This document shows positions 16,943-23,687 of a stretch of 24,587 bases of DNA, one piece after another (within the stretch, counting starts at the first letter, position 1; every line of letters begins with the position of its first letter). The notes beneath the pieces are model-generated. The model was not told the DNA's origin, made no database searches, and saw only the letters and a list, made by a program, of their open reading frames with translations. The position numbers were made by a program, and so were the translations under genes. Source of the DNA: Deltaproteobacteria bacterium (GTDB lineage: Bacteria; UBA10199; JACPAL01; JACOUP01); assembly GCA_030649435.1 (NCBI GenBank), contig JAUSKE010000164.1:1-24587 (forward strand). The letters run 5' to 3'.

Positions 16943-17209
16943 CTACTTCTTGCAGTTTGCCATGCACGACATGGCCAAGAGGACAGCGAGCACGAGAACC
17001 AGCCACGACGTGCCTGAGGTATCGGCCAGAAACTGCTTGTAGTACCCCAGCATGGAGCTGATCCAGCCCAGCTTGCCGGTTAGAAAATCGACCAAGAGGC
17101 CGATCATCGCAATCGGTTTCGCGAGGCTCCATACCTTCTCCGCGGCGTCGTGCAACAGATCGTACACGCTACCGATGAGGTCCTGCAATGGTTGGAAAAT
17201 TTTTCCCAT
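16943..17209 (-). CDS. Small two-span membrane protein
   Basis: An 88-residue protein of no family I recognise. The N-terminus is amphipathic (MGKIFQPLQDLIGSVYDLL). Two hydrophobic stretches follow, near residues 33-50 (PIAMIGLLVDFL) and 69-83 (WLVLVLAVLLAM), and it ends in a Cys/Lys tail (CMANCKK), so inner-membrane insertion is likely. I chose ATG 17209 because GGGGGGGG lies two bases before it as the ribosome-binding site; a longer in-frame start lacks one. A clear promoter lies upstream and a shared terminator downstream, which supports a real single gene. Confidence 0.7.
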   Translation of the reverse strand: MGKIFQPLQDLIGSVYDLLHDAAEKVWSLAKPIAMIGLLVDFLTGKLGWISSMLGYYKQFLADTSGTSWLVLVLAVLLAMSCMANCKK

Positions 17210-17229
17210 ACCCCCCCCTTTCGACGCCG

Positions 17230-17257
17230 ATTGTATCGATTTTTTTGAAAAACGCAA
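17230..17257 (-). promoter_or_regulatory. Promoter of the small membrane protein gene
   Basis: Minus-strand TTGCGT (17257-17252), 16-nt spacer, TACAAT (17235-17230). The start site would be near 17223, giving a very short leader with the oligo-G ribosome-binding site. Confidence 0.6.
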
Positions 17258-17500
17258 GGAATATCAAAGTCTTACTGCGTCATAAAATTTGTGGAGGAGG
17301 CGGGCGTTTTTCATCGCCGGGGTTACCTCTTGGCTAGTCCGCCTGAAGCGGACTGAGGGAAACATCCCATGGGTCGTATTTTAGGCCGAAATGGATCATA
17401 TCTGGGTCAAAGCGGATATTGAGCGGACAGAATATAATAGTAGCTTCCTTTGTGATCTCCAGCTTGCTGGATCACTTTCTTGGATGCAGAGAGGTCTTTG
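17258..17500. other. Island boundary region with ssrA-end-like 17-mer
   Basis: A gene-free stretch where base composition changes from GC-rich backbone to AT-rich island. TTTGTGGAGGAGGCGGG at 17288-17304 matches the reverse complement of the tmRNA 3' end (TTTGTGGAGGCGGCGGG) at 16 of 17 positions, so it may be an old attachment-site half. AGTCCGC-CTGAA-GCGGACT at 17337-17355 is a perfect 7-bp hairpin. CCAGCTTGCTGG lies near 17460-17471, inside a larger imperfect GTGATC/GATCAC-type inverted repeat that may end the island operon, but no T-run follows. Confidence 0.4.
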
Positions 17501-19132
17501 TCACCACTTTGAAAGACCATAGTTACCATCAGGAAATTTTCGGAAAGCTTTGGGAGTGAGATCGAGCATCATTTGGAGCGATGCTTCTTTGCAATTGCAT
17601 GCAGAAAGAGTCTTTTCTTTAATATAGTCTCTCGGCAAAGGTCTTTTGGCATTTTCCAGAAGCTCAATCATGAAATCCTTAATAAATGGTGGTTTGCGAA
17701 TATTCCATTTTACAAGACCGTACTTACCCATGGCTGTTCTAACAAAAACTTCAGGCATGCCCACAAGCATGTTATGCACGCATCTTGGATTGCTCGGGGC
17801 TCTATTAGGAAACATGGCAGAAATTTTTTCCCATATTTCGGAGTAGTGAGAAGGTTGACCAAGTTCTTCCAAGGCTCGAAAAGCCATATTGGGAATGGTT
17901 GTAGGATTAAAAGTTTTCCACTTTCTGAGTCCCACTTTTCCTGCGACATCGATTCCAATTACAGAACTAATTTCAAGATATCTTTGTAACAACTTATATT
18001 TAGTTGGGTCTTTATTTAGACCGATAGAATCTGCGATCCTGTCCAATTGTTGCGACTCTCCTTTAGATTCAAGTAGAGAGACAATTGAAGAGACAGTTTT
18101 TGAAAAATTGCGGCAAGCTGAACGAATCAGGTGATAAACTCCTGGCTCACAAACAGATAAGATCTGAGAAAAAATATTTTTCCCTTCAAAAAAGATGTCT
18201 GCGATTGCGGTATAAGCTAGCTCTTCGTAATTCTTACCTTCTCTATCATCCTCAAAGAGGATATCTCTTAATTCAGCATCGGTGATCAGCCCATATTTTT
18301 CTTCAACTTTGCCTTTTATCTTCAGATTAAAATACAAGCCTAAGAATTTGGTAAGAAATTCTCGATATCTGGAATTTCTTAATCGTGTGACAGCTTTTTT
18401 TTCAATTTGTCTAATTCTTTCTCTGGTGACTCCTCGTTTATCACCTATGTCCTGAAGTGTTTCCGGTTTCCCATCCCATAATCCATACCGATCCTCCAAT
18501 ATAGATTCTTCTCCCTCTTCTAATTCCGCAATGAGGAGATCAAGGCACTCCCTAAGAGGGTTAAAAGTCTCATCATTAAGGCTATTCAAAAAATCGTCAA
18601 ACTTATCTCCTTTAAAAGCCACTACAACGCGCCTCTCAACTTCTGCAACTAGATCTCTCAGGCTCTTTCTCCCACAATTTCTAGCTTTGAGTAGATCAGC
18701 ATGTTTCATTCTCAAAACTTCTTCGATTGTTTGAAGCCCAGTTTTCTCCAATACGTTTCTTAGCCGTACTGTCAAATCGAGCTTAAAAATAGAGTTGCTG
18801 AGGAATTTAATGGCTTTGTCATGATTACTTACCAATAATTCTCTCGCCTTATCAGTAAGAGTCTCAGATCTATAAATATCGTCTGAGATTCGCGAAAGAA
18901 ATTCTCGTTCCAATATTTGAGCAACTTCTTCCGCTAAACTTTTATCTGACCCATTAGCGTCAAAGGATGAAAATAAAAGACTCCCAAGTGTCTTGATTGG
19001 ATTCTGGGCGCCTGGAAACTGTTGGGATAATAGTGCTAATACAAATTTACCATCTAATGAGTTTAACTCGGCTATCAATGTGGGATTATGATTACAAAGA
19101 TAGTCAATTAACAAAAGTCTTGTTTGAGTCAT
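17501..19132 (-). CDS. RpoA-CTD-like / sigma-4 / triple HARE-like HTH protein
   Basis: 543 residues, last gene of the island operon; it starts one base after the ATPase stop. Residues 117-167 resemble the RNA polymerase alpha C-terminal HhH domain (LTVRLRNVLEKTGLQTIEEVL, then KARNCGRKSLRDL). Residues 205-262 are a sigma-70 region-4 HTH (ILEDRYGL, TLQDIGDKRGVTRERIRQIEKKAVTRLR). The C-terminal half holds three winged-helix repeats with the same ending: GKVGLRKW (398-405), GKYGLVKW (469-476) and GNYGLSKW (536-543). The second clearly resembles a HARE-HTH (AFRALEELGQPSHYSEIWEKI). There is no sigma region 2, so it is not a complete sigma factor. It probably binds DNA and perhaps RNA polymerase. 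No nuclease motif is seen. Codon use is AT-rich like the rest of the island. Confidence 0.8.
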   Translation of the reverse strand: MTQTRLLLIDYLCNHNPTLIAELNSLDGKFVLALLSQQFPGAQNPIKTLGSLLFSSFDANGSDKSLAEEVAQILEREFLSRISDDIYRSETLTDKARELLVSNHDKAIKFLSNSIFKLDLTVRLRNVLEKTGLQTIEEVLRMKHADLLKARNCGRKSLRDLVAEVERRVVVAFKGDKFDDFLNSLNDETFNPLRECLDLLIAELEEGEESILEDRYGLWDGKPETLQDIGDKRGVTRERIRQIEKKAVTRLRNSRYREFLTKFLGLYFNLKIKGKVEEKYGLITDAELRDILFEDDREGKNYEELAYTAIADIFFEGKNIFSQILSVCEPGVYHLIRSACRNFSKTVSSIVSLLESKGESQQLDRIADSIGLNKDPTKYKLLQRYLEISSVIGIDVAGKVGLRKWKTFNPTTIPNMAFRALEELGQPSHYSEIWEKISAMFPNRAPSNPRCVHNMLVGMPEVFVRTAMGKYGLVKWNIRKPPFIKDFMIELLENAKRPLPRDYIKEKTLSACNCKEASLQMMLDLTPKAFRKFPDGNYGLSKW

Positions 19133-19133
19133 G

Positions 19134-20873
19134 TTATGAACTCATTTGAAGTTTACTAGAGATCATATCCATCAGTCTCTTTTTCTTTGAGAGAAGCTCT
19201 GTTGATACTTCCCGGGCTACACCTCCAGGCTCTTCAAAGAATTCATCATTGTCTGCTTGAGTATATATGCAGTATTTGCAGTATTCATCTATCGCAACAC
19301 TGTAAGCAAACATTCTGAATTGAGGATTTTCCACCATATCATAGCAAAAGCCCAGATGCGTCTTGATGGGTTCAGCATCTAGATTAACCGTAATCATTTT
19401 CCCGTTTCCCTTCGCCATCCACTCATTGTGGTTAAGGTGTTCAAATTTAATTCTAAAACCTCCCCGGGCCGCTGCATTTTTGTAACGGATTCGCCTTCCT
19501 AACTTATCAGCCTGGGATGATTCTTCAGCAGTACGCTGGTCTTTACTGGAAGTTGTGTCAGCATCAATGCCCTGACCTTCAGTTTCTCCTGTGACAGGGA
19601 GACCTTTTGCCGAATCAATAATGCCAACATTGCCTGATGTAGAAAATCCGTCTAATTCGCCATCACTATGTGGGCTTTGGCCGCCTGCGCCTCCATCTTC
19701 ACACGGCGCTTCCTTCCGTCTACCATCACCTGACTTTTCAACAGAATCGTATTGTTTAAAATCTTCATCCAGAATTGTCGAAAGCTCTTCTGCAATGTTG
19801 GAGAGTTTCTTAGTGTCTTCATCCTGCTTTCTTTGTCTTTCGTCCTGTGCAAAGTCTTTAATCTCTTGCGATATGATTTCTTTCCCGAAGTCGAAAAGTA
19901 ATTTGACCAATTCGTTTTCACGATTGAGTTTAAGCTCCCGAGTTGAAAGGAAGGGAGGGTTGTCTCCTTCATACGTATCCAGCGAAGGGATCTCCCATTC
20001 GCCGAAGAACCTATCAGCAAATTTCTCCCTCTCTAGACCAAATAGCGTTATTTCCCTGGGATATCCATTTGAAGTGATTGATATCCCGCGAACATCCTCT
20101 GATAATGGGTCTGCCGATCTTCTTATAATGAGCTTTGTATTCCCTGTGAATTTTTTGAGGGGATTGGATGGTTCATAGATTTTCTCATAAACAGCGGTGG
20201 GAGGCTCATACGTAAGCTTTTCAGCTCGTTCTTCGCCATCACGAGCACGGATGACTAAGACTATGTTGTACATATCAAGTCGATATCCGAGTAGCTTTTG
20301 AATATGTTTCTTTGCCGATTCGATAGATCGCTCACTTATATATTTTGGCTTTACGGACTTAATTTCTATGACAGTCCCAGCTGTATCACTTGTAGATTGA
20401 TCGACAATTTCTGAAATTAGGTTTGTATTCCCAGCTAGTAAATCCTTTTTTAGCGCACGAATCTTATTTCTCTTGCCATTGGAAATTGTATCGACAATTA
20501 ACTCTTCAGCTCCGATACCAAAAGCCGCTGTTTTTCCCGTGCCGTATTTTCCTCTTACAAAAATGCTTCGCTTTCTCGATATGTTTTCTCCATGTAAATT
20601 AAAAAAAGATTTAAATAGGACATCTTGGCTCATTCCCATGAGCTGATGTTCATCAACAAATCTTAACTTGGAGTCCTTATTGTCGATTGTAATTTCAATC
20701 TTACATTGACGCCTATCCAGTTCCTTCTCCGGGTGGTCATGAACAATTGTCTCGAATGCATCAATGCTGTTAGTAAGATATTCCTCACAGACCTTGGCTA
20801 GAGAACCAAATGCATTCGCTGCATCCAGTATTGCTCTTTTAATATCTACACTCCACGTTGAATAAGCACTCAC
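19134..20873 (-). CDS. GHKL (Hsp90/MutL/MORC-like) ATPase
   Basis: 579 residues. The N-terminal ATP-binding fold shows an N-box EEYLTNSIDAFE (30-41), a D-box FVDEHQLMGMS (72-82) where the usual DxGxG is altered, and a G-box RGKYGTGKTAAFGIG (107-121), which forms the ATP lid in GHKL proteins. A middle region ending near 335 resembles the transducer segment of MORC/MutL-like proteins (FFGEWEIPSLDTYEG, FLSTRELKLNRENEL). A hydrophilic linker (about 340-460) leads to a compact C-terminal domain (GGFRIKFEHLNHNEW). I see no His-kinase box, endonuclease motif or transmembrane segment. It likely undergoes ATP-driven dimerisation. It lies 3 nt after the winged-helix gene and 1 nt before the HTH gene, so all are probably translated together. 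Confidence 0.85.
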   Translation of the reverse strand: MSAYSTWSVDIKRAILDAANAFGSLAKVCEEYLTNSIDAFETIVHDHPEKELDRRQCKIEITIDNKDSKLRFVDEHQLMGMSQDVLFKSFFNLHGENISRKRSIFVRGKYGTGKTAAFGIGAEELIVDTISNGKRNKIRALKKDLLAGNTNLISEIVDQSTSDTAGTVIEIKSVKPKYISERSIESAKKHIQKLLGYRLDMYNIVLVIRARDGEERAEKLTYEPPTAVYEKIYEPSNPLKKFTGNTKLIIRRSADPLSEDVRGISITSNGYPREITLFGLEREKFADRFFGEWEIPSLDTYEGDNPPFLSTRELKLNRENELVKLLFDFGKEIISQEIKDFAQDERQRKQDEDTKKLSNIAEELSTILDEDFKQYDSVEKSGDGRRKEAPCEDGGAGGQSPHSDGELDGFSTSGNVGIIDSAKGLPVTGETEGQGIDADTTSSKDQRTAEESSQADKLGRRIRYKNAAARGGFRIKFEHLNHNEWMAKGNGKMITVNLDAEPIKTHLGFCYDMVENPQFRMFAYSVAIDEYCKYCIYTQADNDEFFEEPGGVAREVSTELLSKKKRLMDMISSKLQMSS

Positions 20874-20876
20874 GAA

Positions 20877-21524
20877 TCAATCTCCCATTAATGATTGGGC
20901 ATTTTTTCGAATCTCTTTATAAGATTCTCCAAAACGACTTTTCATGAATTCAAAAAGCTCACTTAGGCATGGATCTTTCTCAGAAATTTTCTGAATCCTT
21001 TTGTGTCGTCTTATGAAGGACGTAGGCTGTGCATATATATCGAGCTTAAGATAATCTAGGTAGTCTTGCAGCGTAATGTCATTTTTCTTGTTGTTGGAAA
21101 ACTTTTCAGAAGCTGACGTCCTCTTTAATTTTAATACCTCTCTTTGTATTTCATCCGAAGACAAATCCTGATTTTTAATATCTGAAATATTTTTTTCAAT
21201 GTCAGGGGACCTTGCCTTTATTGATTCCAATAAATTGCGATTCGCTTGAACAAACTTCACCCCTTTCGCCGTCAAGCCATAAGTGGAATCGCCGAATTCT
21301 TTGACAAAGCGTCCTTTAACAAGTTCGTTCATTCTTTTATAAACACGATCAACACGTGGATACTCTGGAAATTTTTCCATAGAAAATTTTGTTTTAAATA
21401 ATCTAAAGCAACCAACGGTGAGTGATTCTAAATCGATAAGATCACCCTTTGAATTCTCGTAATTACCTAAGACGTAAAAAACCGATAAAATAGCATCTTT
21501 CTGTGTGAGCTTTGTTTGTTCCAT
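20877..21524 (-). CDS. Winged-helix-like protein of the island operon
   Basis: 215 residues. The N-terminal 100 residues look like a winged helix (RVDRVYKRMNELVKGRFVKEFG, then YGLTAKGVKFVQ, a typical wing followed by an LTxKG turn). A charged helical middle (about 100-150) links to a basic C-terminal part (FIRRHKRIQKI, FMKSRFGESYKEIRKNA). I do not recognise a named family. The gene is second in the operon, 13 nt after the small gene and 3 nt before the ATPase. A DNA-binding or adaptor role for the ATPase is inference. ATG 21524 is the first in-frame start and leaves no overlap with its neighbour. Confidence 0.75.
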   Translation of the reverse strand: MEQTKLTQKDAILSVFYVLGNYENSKGDLIDLESLTVGCFRLFKTKFSMEKFPEYPRVDRVYKRMNELVKGRFVKEFGDSTYGLTAKGVKFVQANRNLLESIKARSPDIEKNISDIKNQDLSSDEIQREVLKLKRTSASEKFSNNKKNDITLQDYLDYLKLDIYAQPTSFIRRHKRIQKISEKDPCLSELFEFMKSRFGESYKEIRKNAQSLMGD

Positions 21525-21537
21525 GAATTAAATGAAG

Positions 21538-21759
21538 TTAGGACAGCTTGAACTTTTGAGTTTCTCCACCCTGGAATTTTATACGTATTAATTTTGCTTC
21601 TCTTTCAATCGTCCCAAAAATTTTTTGCACATCTTCTCGCGTGTAGTCATATTGTCCTCTATTAGCACAATTTCCGAGAATTCTGAGCCTTTCTAAAACA
21701 TCATTAGTTCTTTTTTCAGCCAGACGTTGGAAGCGTTCTTTCTTGTTTTCTATGCTCAT
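21538..21759 (-). CDS. Small conserved island protein (RTNxVLxxLRxLGN family)
   Basis: A 73-residue cytoplasmic protein. The pattern RLAEKRTNDVLERLRILGNCANR followed by YDYTREDVQKIF and an acidic/basic helix is one I know from small proteins common in mobile elements and plasmids of many bacteria; no function is established that I can state. I chose ATG 21759 because AGAGGTG lies about 6 nt upstream; a GTG nine bases earlier would overlap that site. It is the first gene of the operon, directly behind a strong promoter, which fits a regulator or antitoxin-like role, though that is inference. Confidence 0.8.
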   Translation of the reverse strand: MSIENKKERFQRLAEKRTNDVLERLRILGNCANRGQYDYTREDVQKIFGTIEREAKLIRIKFQGGETQKFKLS

Positions 21760-21785
21760 TTTTTTCACCTCTATTTAGTAGCTGA

Positions 21786-21815
21786 AGCATAGTCAAAAAT
21801 AAGATTTAATGTCAA
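21786..21815 (-). promoter_or_regulatory. Strong sigma-70-type promoter of the island operon
   Basis: Minus-strand consensus TTGACA (21815-21810), 18-nt spacer, TATGCT (21791-21786). AT-rich sequence lies upstream (21816-21890), with an UP-element-like run. Transcription would start near 21779, about 20 nt before the first gene. Confidence 0.8.
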
Positions 21816-22189
21816 TTAGTTTATAATATATATCAGATTAGTCTCTATTTAAAAACAGATATAAATTTAATAATTATGTAGTTTCAAAAGGTTGTACACT
21901 CCTCCCCATCGGTTGTCTTCAGCTAATTTATCGTGTTTAATATACACCACCCCTCGCGAACCCAGGCCCACACATCTTCTGATGCGGAGGCTAAAAATGA
22001 GGCGCAGACCTCATAAAGCTACGGTGAATCACTGGGAGAGACAAGTGCTGAACAGCGGCGTGTCCACTTCAGGCGACCCGGGGATGCAAAACGCATGACG
22101 GCCGATAGCTGGCGGTCGTTTTGCATCATCCAAGTTTTCTATAGAAGAGTCCTTTGAAATGAGTTCGAGCCGACTCTCAGCACATACAC
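21816..22189. other. Gene-free region with strong inverted repeats
   Basis: No credible coding sequence. The first 75 bases are very AT-rich; the rest is GC-richer than the island genes. ATGAGG-CGCAGA-CCTCAT at 21997-22014 is a perfect 6-bp hairpin. GATGCAAAACG (22083-22093) pairs perfectly with CGTTTTGCATC (22117-22127), and the intervening GACGGCC/GGCGGTC can extend the stem with one mismatch. This could be a structured RNA, a cruciform site or a mobile-element end. It lacks attC core sites, and no reverse transcriptase gene supports a retron. Confidence 0.45.
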
Positions 22190-22247
22190 AAAAATCGGCT
22201 TACCTCCGAAGAGGTTCACCGATTTTTGTGGCGGCGGGAATCGAACC
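22190..22247 (-). repeat. Inverted, diverged copy of the ssrA 3' end plus terminator
   Basis: On the minus strand GGTTCGATTCCCGCCGCC (22247-22230) is identical to the T-arm/acceptor end of the tmRNA gene (23595-23612). After a 3-nt difference it continues ACAAAAATCGGTGAACC, against ACAAAAATTGGCGAACC after the tmRNA. It ends in a terminator hairpin (AAAAATCGG with CCGATTTTT, inner ACCTC-CGAA-GAGGT). Upstream minus-strand sequence does not fold as a normal tRNA: one T-stem mismatch and no matching 5' acceptor strand. It is best read as an attachment-site remnant. Confidence 0.65.
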
Positions 22248-22333
22248 GGCCTTATAAGACTCCGTAACTACTACCTTTCACATCTCGCCATTAAGCGAGC
22301 TGCCCCCAAAGTTACCCCCAACACACCATTTCC

Positions 22334-22759
22334 TTATGAAAGAGTATGCCAGTCAGTTTCAGTTTTACAAGCGGGACATACGAAGTTCCTGCGCTTACTT
22401 GGGTCTTGAACAACATGAATAAGATCCTGCTTGGATTCATAACAATACGAGCAAAATGGATCTCCTATTTTTTTGCCTGCATCATCAGTCGAATAGTATA
22501 CATAAGCATATCGCTCCAATTTTCCACTTATCTTGAAAATCTCTTTTAGTTTTTCTATCTCTTTATCTTTGTTTTGAATTAATTCCTGCGATTCAACCAT
22601 TGCAATCTTTGCATCTGCTAGCGAGGTTATCATCTCAGCCAGTTTATATTTTAGCTCTGCCTTTTCTAACAAGCTATCTGATTCCTTCAATGCTTTTGCT
22701 ATATCGATAGCGGTTTTCAAGCCACTTAATGCCGCTGCTATTGATGAAATATCTGCCAT
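22334..22759 (-). CDS. Helical protein with C-terminal zinc ribbon
   Basis: 141 residues. The N-terminal 80 residues are helical and coiled-coil prone (AALSGLKTAIDIAKALKESDSLLEKAELKYKLAEMI...). The C-terminal half has CSYC (103-106) and CPAC (133-136), two CxxC pairs 27 residues apart that can bind one zinc. Proteins of this shape are common in prophage and island DNA, but no function is known to me. ATG 22759 follows AGAGAGGATTC. Composition is AT-rich, like the island. No nearby phage gene supports a full prophage. Confidence 0.75.
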   Translation of the reverse strand: MADISSIAAALSGLKTAIDIAKALKESDSLLEKAELKYKLAEMITSLADAKIAMVESQELIQNKDKEIEKLKEIFKISGKLERYAYVYYSTDDAGKKIGDPFCSYCYESKQDLIHVVQDPSKRRNFVCPACKTETDWHTLS

Positions 22760-22855
22760 GAATCCTCTCTATTTTGTCTCAGCTCCGTTACAATAAATCT
22801 GAAAAACCTGTACCCGATACGCGCTCAAATTTTGTTGATTTGAATGTCCTTACTT

Positions 22856-23137
22856 TTATTCACCTCCCTTTAATAGACCAAGAACCTTTCTCCCAAAGAC
22901 AGCAATGTCACTGGTCGCTCCTGCTACCGCAATGACAGCTGTAAGAAATTTATGGGGATCATTTACGGTCAATTCTCCCCTTTGAATTAGACTCCCAGCG
23001 ATACTCAAGTCTGTCTCGTATATTTTGGTCTTCCCCTCATTGGTGAAATCGCCCCCGATATCAATCTTTGCTTTTCCCATGGTTATTTCCGTCCCTTCTG
23101 TATTTTTAACACCTTGTGGTGAAATGATCAGAGTCAT
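22856..23137 (-). CDS. Small β-rich hypothetical protein
   Basis: At most 93 residues, unrecognised. The first two thirds show alternating β-strand and Gly turns (IDIGGDFTNEGKTKIYETDLSIAGSLIQRGELTVND), suggesting a short β-solenoid. The end has a weakly hydrophobic helix (FLTAVIAVAGATSDIAVFG). ATG 23137 lacks a Shine-Dalgarno; the in-frame ATG at 23080 has AGAAGGGACGGA upstream and may be the true start, giving 74 residues. It lies 96 bp upstream of the zinc-ribbon gene on the same strand. Confidence 0.55.
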   Translation of the reverse strand: MTLIISPQGVKNTEGTEITMGKAKIDIGGDFTNEGKTKIYETDLSIAGSLIQRGELTVNDPHKFLTAVIAVAGATSDIAVFGRKVLGLLKGGE

Positions 23138-23225
23138 GCAGCGAAGATAATCACGGAATGATGAATGTCAAGGGCGAGGCTTTCTTCTACCTAACTATCT
23201 TCTACAAATAGGTCTGAAATCCCCC

Positions 23226-23254
23226 TTGTCAGATCGGGCCGGATCCCCTATCCT
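23226..23254 (+). promoter_or_regulatory. ssrA promoter
   Basis: TTGTCA (23226-23231), 17-nt spacer, TATCCT (23249-23254). Transcription from about 23261 would give a short 5' leader removed by RNase P at 23269. Confidence 0.7.
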
Positions 23255-23268
23255 TATAAGCTGCTATT

Positions 23269-23616
23269 GGGGGCGAACCGGCTTCGACGAGAGCACTGAC
23301 GCCACTGGTTGCAGGCCGAGGTTGCCGGCACCTCGTTAAACATCGGCAAAAAAACAAAAGACAATAGCGAAAGCTATGCCTTGGCTGCTTAATCAGTAGC
23401 CCGTCCCCAGGATCCGCTCCCACCGGGTTTTGAAGGGCGCCATTATGTGGGATGCTCGTTTGACTGAGACCCTGGGTCAAACGCTAAGACACACAGTGTC
23501 TGGCCAGACGGACCCTGTCTTGGAGGTCACCGACTGGCGAGAAACAAACCAAGGCTAAGCCTGTAGTAATCGTGGTCGATGGTTTTCGGACGCGGGTTCG
23601 ATTCCCGCCGCCTCCA
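23269..23616 (+). ncRNA. ssrA: Transfer-messenger RNA (tmRNA)
   Basis: One-piece tmRNA that rescues stalled ribosomes and tags the nascent peptide. The ends form an alanine-type acceptor stem: GGGGGCG pairs with CGCCTCC, including the G3-U70 pair recognised by alanyl-tRNA synthetase. The T arm is GCGGG-TTCGATT-CCCGC and the discriminator is A. CCA is not encoded. The tag frame starts at GGC (23345) and ends at TAA (23390-23392), encoding GKKTKDNSESYALAA, with the YALAA proteolysis end. The 5' end starts GGGGGCGAACCGGCTTCGACG, as in other bacterial tmRNAs. A promoter and an intrinsic terminator flank it. Confidence 0.97.
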
Positions 23617-23619
23617 CAA

Positions 23620-23658
23620 AAATTGGCGAACCCTTCACGGGGTTCGCCAATTTCTTTA
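23620..23658. terminator. ssrA intrinsic terminator, likely bidirectional
   Basis: AATTGGCGAACCC (23621-23633) pairs perfectly over 13 bp with GGGTTCGCCAATT (23640-23652), followed by TCTTT. On the other strand TTTTTGT follows the stem, so it can also end the convergent secreted-protein gene. Confidence 0.93.
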
Positions 23659-23687
23659 CTTCGGATTCTATTTGCCGGAGCTAAAGA

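Noticed and set aside
17501..19132. True RNA polymerase sigma factor
   Set aside because: Only region 4 is present. There is no region 2 (-10 recognition), and the rest is HhH and winged-helix repeats.
21892..22098. 68-codon plus-strand ORF
   Set aside because: It spans the hairpin region, has no Shine-Dalgarno, and encodes an Arg/Pro/Ser mix without domain features.
22083..22127. Integron attC site or retron msd
   Set aside because: The repeat ends lack the RYYYAAC/GTTRRRY core pairs of attC, and no integron integrase or reverse transcriptase is in the window.
22137..22186. Remnant tRNA 3' end (GAGTTCGAGCCGACTCTCAGCACA)
   Set aside because: It resembles a T arm and acceptor by motif only; the T-stem bases do not pair and no 5' half is present.
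22230..22310. Possible tRNA gene on the minus strand (TTCGATT T-loop, D-arm-like CTCG/CGAG hairpin)
   Set aside because: The T stem has a mismatch, no seven-base 5' acceptor strand pairs with the 3' end, and no proper anticodon arm forms. It is better read as a copy of the ssrA 3' end.
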